Positions 42,313 through 50,980 are shown, counted from the stretch's first letter. The stretch: DNA of 64,000 nt from Paenibacillus sp. FSL R5-0341 (GCF_037975235.1 NZ_CP150241.1:1178001-1242000); one strand, 5' to 3'. The notes: generated by a model not told the origin, from the sequence alone. Numbers and translations: made by a program.

Positions 42313-43329
42313 TTACTTGCTACGTACTAAAAGGTACAAAAAGTAAGGTGCACCAATTGCAGCAACCACCACGCCTGCCGGAATGGCGTTAGGCTGAAAG
42401 ATCGTTCGCCCGATCGTATCGGCACTCACCAGAATAACCATACCGATGAGTCCGGCGGCAGGGATCAGATGCCGATGCATCGGACCGACAAGCCTGCGCG
42501 CCAGATGTGGCGCTGCCAGACCGATAAAGCCGATCCCACCAGCCATGGACACACTGACGGCTGACAAAGCCACGGCACAGAGCAGCAAAATAACACGCTG
42601 GGAGCGGACAGGCGTCCCGATACTGGTTGCGGCAGCATCTCCAAGATTGAAGGCATCAAGCGTTTTGGATCGACTCCAAATGTACGAGATACATAGCACC
42701 ACCCAAGGAAGCAACGCTTGCACATGAACCCAATCCCGGCCCCAGACACTTCCTGCCAGCCAGCGAGCGGCAAAGGAATAAGTATCTTCATCCAGACGCA
42801 GGGATAGATAGAGTGTTAACGCATGGAACCCGGCCGCTACCGCGATTCCCACCAGAATCAGCTTAATGGGTGATACGCCGTTATGGCGATCATAAGATAA
42901 CAGCATGATGATCAGGGCGGCGGCCACACTGCCTGCAAAAGCAAACAGCGGAATCAGCAAGGCCACAGAGCTATCCAGCGTAAAGGAGAGACTAACAAAC
43001 ACCATTAGTCCAAACGCTGCCCCGGCATGCAATCCCAGAATGCCTGGGTCCGCCAATGGATTGCGAGTGATCCCTTGCAGCGCCGCTCCAGCAATACCAA
43101 GCCCCGCTCCGGCCAGTACAGTCACCAGAATGCGAGGCAGTCGGTAATCAAACAGTACAATCTGATCATCCGAACTGCCATTACCAAACAAAGTCTGCAA
43201 TACAGCCACTGGGGACAGACGAATGGTTCCCGTGTTCAGGCTGATCACAACAACGGCAATGGCGACACAGAGCAGCGTGACGCTGACAATTATCGAACGT
43301 TTGCCTCGTGAAGGTGTATTGGAATTCAT
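42313..43329 (-). CDS. iron-siderophore ABC permease (FecCD family)
   Basis: The 338-residue permease has about nine membrane helices and the family motifs LPRILVTVLAGAGLGIAGAALQGITRNPLADPGILG and GGIGFIGLAAPHLARRLVGP. The last includes the ATPase-contact loop. GGAGGG lies about 12 nt upstream. It starts 2 nt after the stop of the other permease. The pair would form a heterodimeric channel. Confidence 0.94.
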   Translation of the reverse strand: MNSNTPSRGKRSIIVSVTLLCVAIAVVVISLNTGTIRLSPVAVLQTLFGNGSSDDQIVLFDYRLPRILVTVLAGAGLGIAGAALQGITRNPLADPGILGLHAGAAFGLMVFVSLSFTLDSSVALLIPLFAFAGSVAAALIIMLLSYDRHNGVSPIKLILVGIAVAAGFHALTLYLSLRLDEDTYSFAARWLAGSVWGRDWVHVQALLPWVVLCISYIWSRSKTLDAFNLGDAAATSIGTPVRSQRVILLLCAVALSAVSVSMAGGIGFIGLAAPHLARRLVGPMHRHLIPAAGLIGMVILVSADTIGRTIFQPNAIPAGVVVAAIGAPYFLYLLVRSK

Positions 43330-43331
43330 CG

Positions 43332-44405
43332 CTACAAGGCCCTCCTTTCTTTACGGGCCAGATAGAGGAAGAACGGTACACCGACAAAGGCAACCATAAT
43401 GCCCACCGCGAGCTCCTCGGGAGGGTTCACGATGCGTGAGCCCAGATCGGCGAGCACCAGTAATATCGCTCCAAGCAGAGAAGACATCGGAATGATGAGT
43501 CGATAATCTACACCAACTAGTTTGCGGGAGATGTGAGGGATGACGAGTCCCACAAATCCGATCGAGCCCACTGCCGACACAGACACGCCAGCCAGCACAA
43601 CAACCGCTGCCAGGGCGAGAAATCTCGTCCAGCGCAGGTTGATCCCTAGATTAATCGCTACTTCTTCACCGAGTGACATAAGGGATACACGCTGGGCGAG
43701 TGGCATGATCAGCACCAGCGTCACAAGCAGTACGGGAAGAATTAACTTCAGATGCCGCCATTCAATTCCGCCAAAACCACCCGCATACCAGAAGGCCAGA
43801 TCCTGACTCAGGTCAAAATAAATGGCGACGCCTGTGCTGAGTGAGCTTAACATGGCGGCAACCACGGCCCCGGCAACGGTCAGTCTGATGGAACTCAGCC
43901 CACCAGGTGCTGCCATTCCAAGCAGGAAGATGAGCAGTGTGCCCAGAACAGCCCCCACGAATGATAGAAACATGATCCAGCCGTAAGGCAGTCCGGGCCA
44001 AAAGGCAAAGCTCAGTGCCACGACAAAAGTAGCTCCAGCATTGATGCCCAGAATGCCCGTGTCTGCCAGCGGATTACGCGTAATACCTTGCATTAATGCT
44101 CCTGCAACGGCAAAGGCAGCGCCGATCATAACGGCAGCAAGGACACGAGGCAGCCGCAGCTCATGAATAATCTGATGTGGTGTCAAAGCCGGATTGTACT
44201 GAAAAATGGCAGTCCATACCGTTTCCAGTGTAAGTCCTTTGGCACCTAACGAGATTGCGACAAACATACTTAGCAGCAGTACGGCTATGACAGACAAAAA
44301 CATCAGCCCAACCTTCACTGCAGATTTTCGTGAATTGGACGGACGATGTGGCAGTCCCGGATGTTGAATACGGGTCACTCCTTTGGTACCAACAACGCAT
44401 TTCAT
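43332..44405 (-). CDS. iron-siderophore ABC permease (FecCD family), first gene of operon
   Basis: The 357-residue frame (from ATG 44405) codes a FecCD permease: LPRVLAAVMIGAAFAVAGALMQGITRNPLADTGILG, then GSIGFVGLVIPHISRKLVG. The first 35 residues are basic and not membrane-like. The ATG at 44405 lies about 25 nt after the predicted start point with no ribosome site. AAAGGAG occurs inside the frame at 44378-44384, 8 nt before an in-frame ATT (44369). The true start is therefore uncertain: the ATG, an ATT at 44369, or another codon. A near-perfect Fur box lies at 44407-44425. Confidence 0.9.
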   Translation of the reverse strand: MKCVVGTKGVTRIQHPGLPHRPSNSRKSAVKVGLMFLSVIAVLLLSMFVAISLGAKGLTLETVWTAIFQYNPALTPHQIIHELRLPRVLAAVMIGAAFAVAGALMQGITRNPLADTGILGINAGATFVVALSFAFWPGLPYGWIMFLSFVGAVLGTLLIFLLGMAAPGGLSSIRLTVAGAVVAAMLSSLSTGVAIYFDLSQDLAFWYAGGFGGIEWRHLKLILPVLLVTLVLIMPLAQRVSLMSLGEEVAINLGINLRWTRFLALAAVVVLAGVSVSAVGSIGFVGLVIPHISRKLVGVDYRLIIPMSSLLGAILLVLADLGSRIVNPPEELAVGIMVAFVGVPFFLYLARKERRAL

Positions 44406-44406
44406 T

Positions 44407-44425
44407 GTTATTGATTATCATTATC
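44407..44425 (-). promoter_or_regulatory. Fur box of the siderophore import operon
   Basis: On the minus strand GATAATGATAATCAATAAC matches the Fur consensus GATAATGATAATCATTATC at 17 of 19 positions. It lies just downstream of a TATAAT box (44437-44442), so Fur with iron would block transcription start. Confidence 0.88.
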
Positions 44426-44436
44426 AATTAGTGATC

Positions 44437-44465
44437 ATTATAAAATCTTAATTCAGGCCCGTACA
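44437..44465 (-). promoter_or_regulatory. promoter of the siderophore import operon
   Basis: TATAAT on the minus strand (44437-44442) with a weak -35 (TGTACG, 44460-44465) at 17 bp. A weak -35 suits a promoter that needs an activator, such as the Btr-like regulator encoded next door. Confidence 0.55.
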
Positions 44466-44504
44466 TGGCATAAATTAAGATTTCGGGAATGGACATTTTT
44501 TAGA

Positions 44505-46235
44505 TTACAGAAATGAAGGTTTGTTCGTCAACATAGAGAGCGCTTCATCCAGCTGGATGTTAATGGAATATGGAGCATATACGACCCATGAGTTCCAATC
44601 GATAAAATGAACCCTTCCTGTTTTTACGGCAGGATGGCTGTTCCACAGTGGATTCGAAGCCATCTCTTTCAACAGTGTTGCCTTTTCATGCATGGAGTTA
44701 ATCGCCAGTACCAGCACATCTGCCTCCAGCCCGTCCCATTCTCCTGGTGTGAAGGGCAGCCAGTTGAATCCAACGCCTGGTGATTTGCCAGCCACTTCAT
44801 TCTGAATTCGCTGAGGAGCGGCCAACTGCAGGCTGCGGTAAAAGATATGTCCGAAGTTACGGTGACTGTACATCCGTGGTCCTTTAGGGGTCAACGTACC
44901 GACGGCAACCGTAATGTCCCCGACGAATTCCTTGATTTTTTTGCGTGCACGCTCTGCCTTACGTTCATGGCGATCCAGCCAATCTTTCGCTGCCTGGGTG
45001 CGGTCCACGATGGATGCGATCTTCTGCAGATGACCGAAGACGTCTGTCTGGTTCCAGGGAATGGTGATAATAGGAGCGACATCGCCAATATGCTCCATCG
45101 CTTTCACAGCTGCGTTATCCTTGGTCAGAACCAATTCGGGATTCACATCAAGGAAGGCCTGACGCCCCTGTTCCCATGGTTCATAGGCGTGGAAGGGGAG
45201 CGTTAGCGATTTGGGCATATGAGGCAGGTGGCCCTGGATCTGAGCTGCACATGGCGTGATACCAAGTGTCATCAGGTGATCCGTGTATGGATAAGAGAGT
45301 GACACGATGTTCCGGTGCACCTGCTTCGCATAGGAAGTTGGCGCATAACCGGCATGGTTCCGGAAACGTCGGCTGAAATAGAATTCGTCACGGTATCCCA
45401 CTTCGCGAGCCACATCACGGATACGGAGATCGGAAGTGAGCAGTAATTCTTTGGCTCGGTTCATGCGCAGATGGGTGACGTATTCAATTGGATTTTTCTG
45501 CATGCGGCTCTTGAACAGCTGTGAGTAATAGGATGGGTGCATGCCAGCCAATTCTGCCAGCTTCTCCAGCTTGATCTCGTGCATATAGTTTTCCTGCATA
45601 TATTGCAGGGTTGACCGGAGCCACTGTTCAGGTTCATCTTGTCCTGCCACGATGTCTGTTTGGTCTTCTTGGGGCCAGAGCATGTGTAGCAGGTCCGTGA
45701 GGAGGAGTTGTGTTTTCAAGCTGGTGTGCGAACCATCGGTGGTCAGTTGTGTAAGCTGTGCGACAATCCGTTGTATGCCATAAAATGGCCCTTGAATCCA
45801 GCCAGTGACAGGTGAACCAAGTTCTCTTTCGTAGATTCGTCTAGCTTCTGTTTTCTCCGTAGCCCGAAACAGATCGAAGTGAATGATATACAGTTCAATC
45901 TCATGATCTTCATCACCAATCAGTTCAATTGAAGTGCCTGGTGTGCACAGACAAGCTGATTTGCGAACCATGTGGGATTCGGTCCCATTCATGATCAGTG
46001 CGCCAGTAAATTTGTGCATATATATGAAGGTATGATGCGCAAGATCGTTTGCCTGCCAGCGCCATTTCCCACGTGTTGTAACATGCTCTGCCTGACGAAG
46101 TTCGATCAGGATATCATTTAGAAATGCATCCGGTTCCGTCCGGGTAGTAGATTCAGTACCAGGATTGGAATGGGGGTGCTGATGCAATATGTGTGGATTC
46201 ATGCCGCTGTGGGCGGTACCGGGGATGGTAGTCAT
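44505..46235 (-). CDS. AraC-type regulator fused to siderophore-binding domain (Btr-like)
   Basis: The 576-residue protein combines an N-terminal cupin-like region, an AraC double helix-turn-helix (about 215-310; LEKLAELAGMHPSYYSQLF and IRDVAREVGYRDEFYFSRRF), and a C-terminal FecB/FeuA-type binding domain (about 330-575). B. subtilis Btr has this build and activates the feu operon on binding ferri-bacillibactin inside the cell. The strong site GAGAGGAGG lies 15 nt before the ATG. It lies upstream of the FecCD-FecCD-SBP operon on the same strand, so it most likely activates that operon when the ferric siderophore is present. Confidence 0.93.
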   Translation of the reverse strand: MTTIPGTAHSGMNPHILHQHPHSNPGTESTTRTEPDAFLNDILIELRQAEHVTTRGKWRWQANDLAHHTFIYMHKFTGALIMNGTESHMVRKSACLCTPGTSIELIGDEDHEIELYIIHFDLFRATEKTEARRIYERELGSPVTGWIQGPFYGIQRIVAQLTQLTTDGSHTSLKTQLLLTDLLHMLWPQEDQTDIVAGQDEPEQWLRSTLQYMQENYMHEIKLEKLAELAGMHPSYYSQLFKSRMQKNPIEYVTHLRMNRAKELLLTSDLRIRDVAREVGYRDEFYFSRRFRNHAGYAPTSYAKQVHRNIVSLSYPYTDHLMTLGITPCAAQIQGHLPHMPKSLTLPFHAYEPWEQGRQAFLDVNPELVLTKDNAAVKAMEHIGDVAPIITIPWNQTDVFGHLQKIASIVDRTQAAKDWLDRHERKAERARKKIKEFVGDITVAVGTLTPKGPRMYSHRNFGHIFYRSLQLAAPQRIQNEVAGKSPGVGFNWLPFTPGEWDGLEADVLVLAINSMHEKATLLKEMASNPLWNSHPAVKTGRVHFIDWNSWVVYAPYSINIQLDEALSMLTNKPSFL

Positions 46236-46629
46236 GGTGATATGCGACCTCCTCTCTTTTGAACAGTTTAGGTAATGATTGAAACTGGAACGTACAGTAT
46301 AGTCAAATATTTATAATTAGCAGAGGGTATATAATCCCGTTATCAGGTGTGATCGATAGTTTAACCAGATTATCGTTAGTTACAAGTATACTAAGGGACA
46401 AGAACTCTTGGCCCTAGTCTGCTGATAATCTTAGCAAATCTGCTGCAGAATTGAAATGTGTACAGATACGTTCGAGTCGCTAATAAGCTGTTGAAGCCTG
46501 ATGAGAGAACATATTCGAAATCGTTTTCTGACGTAAACGTTTCTTTTTGGTAAAATAAAGGGGATAACATGTTGGCCTGATCTGAATCATGAACCTTTTC
46601 AACTCAATTTGCAGTAGGGAGGCTATAAT
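46236..46629. other. divergent region between Btr-like and Gfo/Idh genes
   Basis: Apart from the candidate promoter at 46528-46556 I see no gene or strong structure. No Fur box is evident for the btr-like gene here. Confidence 0.5.
46528..46556 (+). promoter_or_regulatory. promoter with operator-like palindrome before the Gfo/Idh gene
   Basis: CTGACG (46528-46533), 17 bp, TAAAAT (46551-46556). The spacer holds AAACGTTT (46535-46542), and GAAATCGTTTTC (46517-46528) precedes it; both look like LacI-family half-palindromes. Confidence 0.45.
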
Positions 46630-47631
46630 ATGACAGAAGTAGTGGGACGGGATAAAGTACGTTGGGGCATTATGGGCACGGGATGGATAGCATCCCAGTT
46701 TGCAAAGGATTTGCAACATGCGGGGAACGCGGAGAAAGCAGCGGTAGGTTCGCGGACAGCGGGAAGCGCGGAGAAGTTTGCAGCTGAATATGGTTTTGCA
46801 CGCGCTTACGGCTCGTATGATGAAATGCTGCAAGATCCTGAGGTAGATATTATCTATGTGGCAACACCTCATCCTTTACATAAGGAGAATGTGATGGCTT
46901 GTCTGGAGGCAGGCAAGGCGGTTCTCTGTGAAAAGCCGTTCACCATGAATGCACGTCAGTTGGAGCAGCTGGTGGAGACTGCACGGGAGCGCAAGCTTTT
47001 CCTGATGGAGGGCATGTGGACACGCTTCTTGCCACCCATTGAACAAGCCAGAGCATGGATTGCAGAAGGACGGATTGGTGAAGTTCGTTTGGTCCAGGTA
47101 GACTTTGGATTCCGTGTGGGCTGGGAGCCGGAAGGAAGGCTGCTTAATCCGGATCTGGGTGGAGGCGCATTGCTGGATGCAGGGGTGTACCCGATCTCCT
47201 TTGCTTCGATGATCTTTGGCGAACAGCCCCAGCATGTATGGAGTACGGCCAATATCGGTGAGACGGGTGTGGACGAGCAGTTTTCGGTGTTGTTGTCCTA
47301 TTCGGAGGGGCGTTCTGCATCACTTAGTGCTGCCATTCGTCTGAACCTCAGTAATGAAGCGGTTATCTACGGTACGGAAGGCAAGATTCGTCTGCCTTTA
47401 TTCCTGGCGGGCAAAGAAGCTTATCTGCATGTGAATGGTCAGGACGAGCCCGAGAAGTTCACGGATGATCGAACATGCATTGGTTATGCTTTTGAGGCAG
47501 AAGAAGCGGGACGCTGTATCTTGGAAGGCCGCACGGAGAGCAATACCATTAAACTGGACGAATCTCTGGAAATCATGAAGCTGATGGATACGATTCGGGG
47601 CCAGTGGGGATTGCGTTACAAATCGGAGTAA
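46630..47631 (+). CDS. Gfo/Idh/MocA-family oxidoreductase
   Basis: The 333-residue NAD(P)-dependent sugar-type dehydrogenase has an N-terminal Rossmann fold (VRWGIMGTGWIASQFAKDL), the catalytic-region motif GKAVLCEKPFTM with the family EKP lysine, and the C-terminal substrate domain (GGGALLDAGVYPISFASMIFG, with His replaced by Tyr in the usual D-x-x-x-H position). GTAGGGAGG lies before the ATG. The exact substrate cannot be predicted. It is 18-21 nt upstream of the peptidase gene, so the two may share a transcript despite unrelated roles. Confidence 0.93.
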   Translation: MTEVVGRDKVRWGIMGTGWIASQFAKDLQHAGNAEKAAVGSRTAGSAEKFAAEYGFARAYGSYDEMLQDPEVDIIYVATPHPLHKENVMACLEAGKAVLCEKPFTMNARQLEQLVETARERKLFLMEGMWTRFLPPIEQARAWIAEGRIGEVRLVQVDFGFRVGWEPEGRLLNPDLGGGALLDAGVYPISFASMIFGEQPQHVWSTANIGETGVDEQFSVLLSYSEGRSASLSAAIRLNLSNEAVIYGTEGKIRLPLFLAGKEAYLHVNGQDEPEKFTDDRTCIGYAFEAEEAGRCILEGRTESNTIKLDESLEIMKLMDTIRGQWGLRYKSE

Positions 47632-47652
47632 ACAGACAGGAGTTGGCATGTG

Positions 47653-48276
47653 ATGGTGAAGATTCTGATATCTGGGTTTGAACCTTTTGGCGGGGATGCG
47701 GTGAATCCAACGGGAGCGTTAATGGAAGCTCTTGCGAACGAGGTGATGGAGGGTGCTGAGCTAAAAACAGTACTGTTGCCCGTGCACTTCAATGAATGTG
47801 CAGACCTGCTCATCGCAGAGATGGAAGCCTATCGGCCGGATGTTGTCATCGCCTGTGGGTTGGCAAAGGGCAGAACGGCCATCACACCGGAGCGGATCGC
47901 CGTTAATGTCAAAGACATTCCGCCTGGCTCCTATGCAGATAACCAGGGGCAGCGTCCGGTGGACGAGCCGATTGTAGACGGTAGCCCGGACGGTATATTC
48001 TCCACCTTGCCCATACGTGCCATGGTGAATGACATGACGGCAGCAGGTATTCCCGCTGCCGTCTCCAATACAGCAGGCACGTATATCTGTAACAACACGA
48101 TGTACCGGGTGCTGGATCACATTCGAGTAGGGAAACTTCCGATCCGTGCCGGATTTGTACATTTTCCAGCCTCAACAGAGATGGCGGTGTTGCAACCTTC
48201 CGTTCCTTCGCTGCCTATTCCCATGATGCTGGATGCGCTGCGGATTATGATCCGCACGGTTGTAGCTGAATCGTAG
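47653..48276 (+). CDS. pcp: pyrrolidone-carboxylate peptidase
   Basis: The 207-residue cysteine peptidase removes N-terminal pyroglutamate. The family triad is visible: Glu in TPERIAVN, Cys in NTAGTYICNNTMY and His in GFVHFPAS. The start ISGFEPFGGDAVNPT is diagnostic. AGGAG is 10 nt before ATG 47653; GTG 47650 is equally possible. Length matches the family (about 200-215). No terminator is seen until the hairpin at 48507. Confidence 0.95.
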   Translation: MVKILISGFEPFGGDAVNPTGALMEALANEVMEGAELKTVLLPVHFNECADLLIAEMEAYRPDVVIACGLAKGRTAITPERIAVNVKDIPPGSYADNQGQRPVDEPIVDGSPDGIFSTLPIRAMVNDMTAAGIPAAVSNTAGTYICNNTMYRVLDHIRVGKLPIRAGFVHFPASTEMAVLQPSVPSLPIPMMLDALRIMIRTVVAES

Positions 48277-48506
48277 GGGAATGTTTAAGTCTCGTTTGTC
48301 TGCGGTTGCAGCAGATCTTAGGCGATGGTTGAATGCGTAGACTACGCGGTTGCGAAAGGAAGAGTAGTTGGTTGGGATGACGAAGTACAGTAGGGTTCAA
48401 GATGACGTGGAGAGCGTGGAGTTGCATGGGTTTCTTTCTGCTTCAATCTTGGGTTGAGTAGAGTGATAGATATGAGTATAGGTATGAGTATAAAAAAAAG
48501 TCAAAA

Positions 48507-48553
48507 AAAGAGTTGTCCCATCGTCATAAGTTTGACGTTAGGGACAGCTCTTT
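48507..48553. terminator. hairpin terminator after pcp
   Basis: AAAGAGTTGTCCC (48507-48519) pairs with GGGACAGCTCTTT (48541-48553) with one G-U pair; inner CGTCA/TGACG extends it. A-rich DNA before and T-rich DNA after suggest use in both directions. Confidence 0.75.
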
Positions 48554-48908
48554 CTATTTCGTGTGTCATGTGTAGTGTTGTCCAAGATGGTTAGTGAGGT
48601 CACTAGTTTGCAGCAAGTATCTTGATGCAAGTATTTCGCCTAGTTAAAAATCAGACTCTAAAACCGCAAACCGCAAACCCGAAAACGCAAACTCGTAACT
48701 CAGTAAGGCTTTTACAGATCTTGCTGGAAGTAGAGATTTAGCTTAATAGGTACGGGGGAGTTAAAGAACAGACTCCGATTTATGAGCCTTCTGAATACAA
48801 CCTTTACTAACCAGAAGTAACCAAACTCTTAAAAAACAAGACGTTAGAACACGATCATCATCCTGGCTAGCTAAAAAGTTTGTCTCCCCGAATGTACCCT
48901 GTACAGGA

Positions 48909-49107
48909 CTCTAACGAACCGAGCGCACGCTATTCACTGGAAATCCGCACTCACCAATTTCTAACGAATCGTAGAATCGTTATTGTGCTTGAGTGTGAGA
49001 GTTTATCGGCAATTTGAACGAGATTTAGCCGAATAAGGTGTCTGAGATTCGTTAGAATTCTCAAATCACGTTATTCGGCTAAATAAGATGTGTTGGGTTC
49101 GTTAGAT
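48909..49107. repeat. cluster of four TTCGTTAG-type repeat units
   Basis: Two inverted units begin TCTAACGAACC (48910-48936) and TTCTAACGAATC (48959-48984), and two forward units end ATTCGTTAGA (49024-49056) and GTTCGTTAGA (49074-49106). The forward units share AATAAGRTGT and then TTCGTTAGA. Between them TTTAGCCGAATAA (49024-49036) and TTATTCGGCTAAA (49071-49083) form a perfect 13-bp inverted repeat. It looks like a dispersed intergenic repeat family. Confidence 0.75.
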
Positions 49108-49143
49108 ATACAACGAATAAATGTATCTCAAATAAAAACTTTG

Positions 49144-49986
49144 TTAGATTCGCAACAGATCAAGGTTGAACTCGGGGACGAGTCCTTCTTTCATGGCACG
49201 ACCAAGCAGTGCAGTGATTGCACCGTAACCATCATCGCCCAGATTAGCGCTGAACTCGTTAACGTAAAGGCCGATATGCTGTGCAGCTACGTCAGGGTCC
49301 ATTTCTTGGGCATGTTCCATAACGTATGCTCTCGACTCATCCGGGTGCGCCCATGCATATTCAACCGAGGCGCGTGCCCATCCGGCGAGGGCATGAGCAT
49401 CCATATTGCGACGTGCGATAATCGCTCCAAGCGGAATTGGAAGACCCGTATCACTTTCCCACCAGTTACCGAGATCTGTCATCAGTTTGAGGTCATAGTT
49501 CTGGTATGTGAAGCGTGCTTCATGGATGACAAGTCCGGCATCGATTTTGCCGTCACGAACAGCAGGCATAATCTGGTCGAATGGCATGACGACAATTTCG
49601 CCTACGCCGCCAGGAACATTTTGAGCTGCCCACAGACGGAACAACAGATATGCTGTCGAGCGCTCGCTTGGTACAGCAACTCGTCGTCCAGACAGATAGC
49701 CAGGATCGGTCGTGCCATTTGCGGTCAGAACCAGCGGACCGCATCCTCTGCCGAGTGCGCCTCCAGCAGGAAGCAGAGCATAGTCAGATAGCACGTACGG
49801 CAGCGCTGCATAAGATATTTTCATCACTTCAGGTGTATCGGGTCCATCGGGATTTGCCGCCAGACCATTGGTAATATCAATATCAGCATAACGGACATCC
49901 AGCTCAGGTGCGCCCGGGATCAACCCATGCACCCACGCGTGAAAGATAAATGTATCATTTGGACAAGGGGAAAATGCAATTTTCAT
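49144..49986 (-). CDS. mqnD: 1,4-dihydroxy-6-naphthoate synthase (futalosine pathway)
   Basis: The 280-residue enzyme of the MqnA/MqnD family converts cyclic dehypoxanthine futalosine to 1,4-dihydroxy-6-naphthoate in menaquinone synthesis. Its N-terminus MKIAFSPCPNDTFIFHAWVHG is typical of MqnD, with DIDITNGLA, KISYAALPYVL and GCGPLVLTA following. GGGAGG lies 10 nt before ATG 49986; the longer frame is not used. It overlaps mqnB by ATGA, so both are translated together. mqnA, mqnC and mqnE-type genes are not in this window. Confidence 0.93.
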   Translation of the reverse strand: MKIAFSPCPNDTFIFHAWVHGLIPGAPELDVRYADIDITNGLAANPDGPDTPEVMKISYAALPYVLSDYALLPAGGALGRGCGPLVLTANGTTDPGYLSGRRVAVPSERSTAYLLFRLWAAQNVPGGVGEIVVMPFDQIMPAVRDGKIDAGLVIHEARFTYQNYDLKLMTDLGNWWESDTGLPIPLGAIIARRNMDAHALAGWARASVEYAWAHPDESRAYVMEHAQEMDPDVAAQHIGLYVNEFSANLGDDGYGAITALLGRAMKEGLVPEFNLDLLRI

Positions 49987-50888
49987 GATGTAATAACCTC
50001 CCGTAAAATGGAACTTGCAGCCTGAAGCGCATCGAGGGCATCCTTGATGCGCCAAGCGTCGCGGTCGCGTGGACCGACCGCGTTGGATATAGCCCGCAGT
50101 TCGAGTGCTGGCACGCCGAACTGCTGGGCAGCTGTTGCCACGCCGAAGCCTTCCATGCCTTCGGCGGCGGCATCCGGCACGCGGCGCAATAGCTCCGCAG
50201 CCGTCTCCGCTGTTCCGGTCGCCGTAGACACGGTGACCGCAGTGCCTCCGCTGACAGCGAGCCCAGCCCGCTGCAGCTCATGGCGCAAGCGAGCGGCAAG
50301 CTCCGCGTCCGCCGCCACAATGGACGAGCCGAATCCGAGCTCGTCCACACTAAGGAAGCCGTCTGGCGTCTGCGAGCCCAGATCGGCGGCAACCATGGCG
50401 TCGGCTACCACGAGGGAGCCGACGTCTGCCCGGCCGGGGAACCCGCCGCCGATGCCGGCACTGATCACCAGCATGTAGGCTGGTGAACTTCCGGCTCCGG
50501 CAAGGGGCCCCGGCCTTGAAGATGTGGCAGATGTCTGTGCCACATCGGATGTGCTTGGCGCGGTGGAACCCTGCGCCAGCGCCTTAGTGCTCGCAGCCGC
50601 TACGGCATATGCCAATGTAGCGGCTGTTCCGGCTGCGGCCGAGGCTGGGCCAACGCCAGCAGCGATGACGTCAAAACGTTCTGCGGCCGTGTCTCCCAAA
50701 CCGCGAAGGACCGCATCTTTTTCCGCATCAACCGCGGTTACAATTAACACACGTTGTGATGAATTTGCTTGGACCGGACTTATATCTGAAGTGTTTATTT
50801 CCCCGGTTAAATCCCCGTGGTGTCCACTATTTTCGAATGATGCGTTTGATTTATTATTCTGATCTTCATCTTGTCTATGTTCATTCAT
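49983..50888 (-). CDS. mqnB: futalosine hydrolase with N-terminal tail and internal insert
   Basis: The 301-residue nucleosidase cleaves futalosine to dehypoxanthine futalosine and hypoxanthine. The phosphorylase-fold core is seen as RVLIVTAVDAEKDAVLRGL, VISAGIGGGFPG, and the active-site region EGMEGFGVATAAQQFGVPALELRAISN. Odd features are a hydrophilic tail of about 45 residues before the fold and a low-complexity Ala/Ser/Thr/Pro insert (about 96-135). The gene is notably GC-rich compared with its AT-rich upstream region. GGAG lies 8 nt before ATG 50888. Coupled to mqnD by ATGA. Confidence 0.92.
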   Translation of the reverse strand: MNEHRQDEDQNNKSNASFENSGHHGDLTGEINTSDISPVQANSSQRVLIVTAVDAEKDAVLRGLGDTAAERFDVIAAGVGPASAAAGTAATLAYAVAAASTKALAQGSTAPSTSDVAQTSATSSRPGPLAGAGSSPAYMLVISAGIGGGFPGRADVGSLVVADAMVAADLGSQTPDGFLSVDELGFGSSIVAADAELAARLRHELQRAGLAVSGGTAVTVSTATGTAETAAELLRRVPDAAAEGMEGFGVATAAQQFGVPALELRAISNAVGPRDRDAWRIKDALDALQAASSILREVITS

Positions 50889-50920
50889 CTCGGATTCTCC
50901 TTATGAGGTATTAGGTATTA

Positions 50921-50980
50921 GAAGTGTAACATATGCCTCCATAGTATCTTTCTTACAACAAGCTTCTAGTTACACTTCTT
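50921..50980. repeat. 11-bp perfect inverted repeat upstream of mqnB
   Basis: AGAAGTGTAAC (50921-50931) and GTTACACTTCT (50970-50980) enclose 38 bp. It lies 33 bp upstream of the mqnB start and may be a 5' leader hairpin or an operator. Confidence 0.6.

Larger units (their letters stand above)
48277..49143. other. 867-bp gene-free region with terminator and repeat cluster
   Basis: I see no gene with a ribosome site. From left to right it holds a 12-bp tandem repeat TATGAGTATARR (48471-48494), a strong bidirectional hairpin (48507-48553), a CCGCAAA-type short repeat (48660-48690), and the four-unit TTCGTTAG repeat cluster (48909-49107). Confidence 0.7.

Noticed and set aside
48651-48690. CRISPR-like array of CCGCAAA repeats
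   Set aside because: Units are too short, without uniform spacers, and no cas genes are present.
49090-49791. A 233-codon plus-strand frame opposite mqnD
   Set aside because: It begins inside the repeat cluster, lacks a ribosome site and mirrors mqnD.
50044-50478. Plus-strand frames inside mqnB
   Set aside because: High GC content opens frames on both strands; no start context and low-complexity products.
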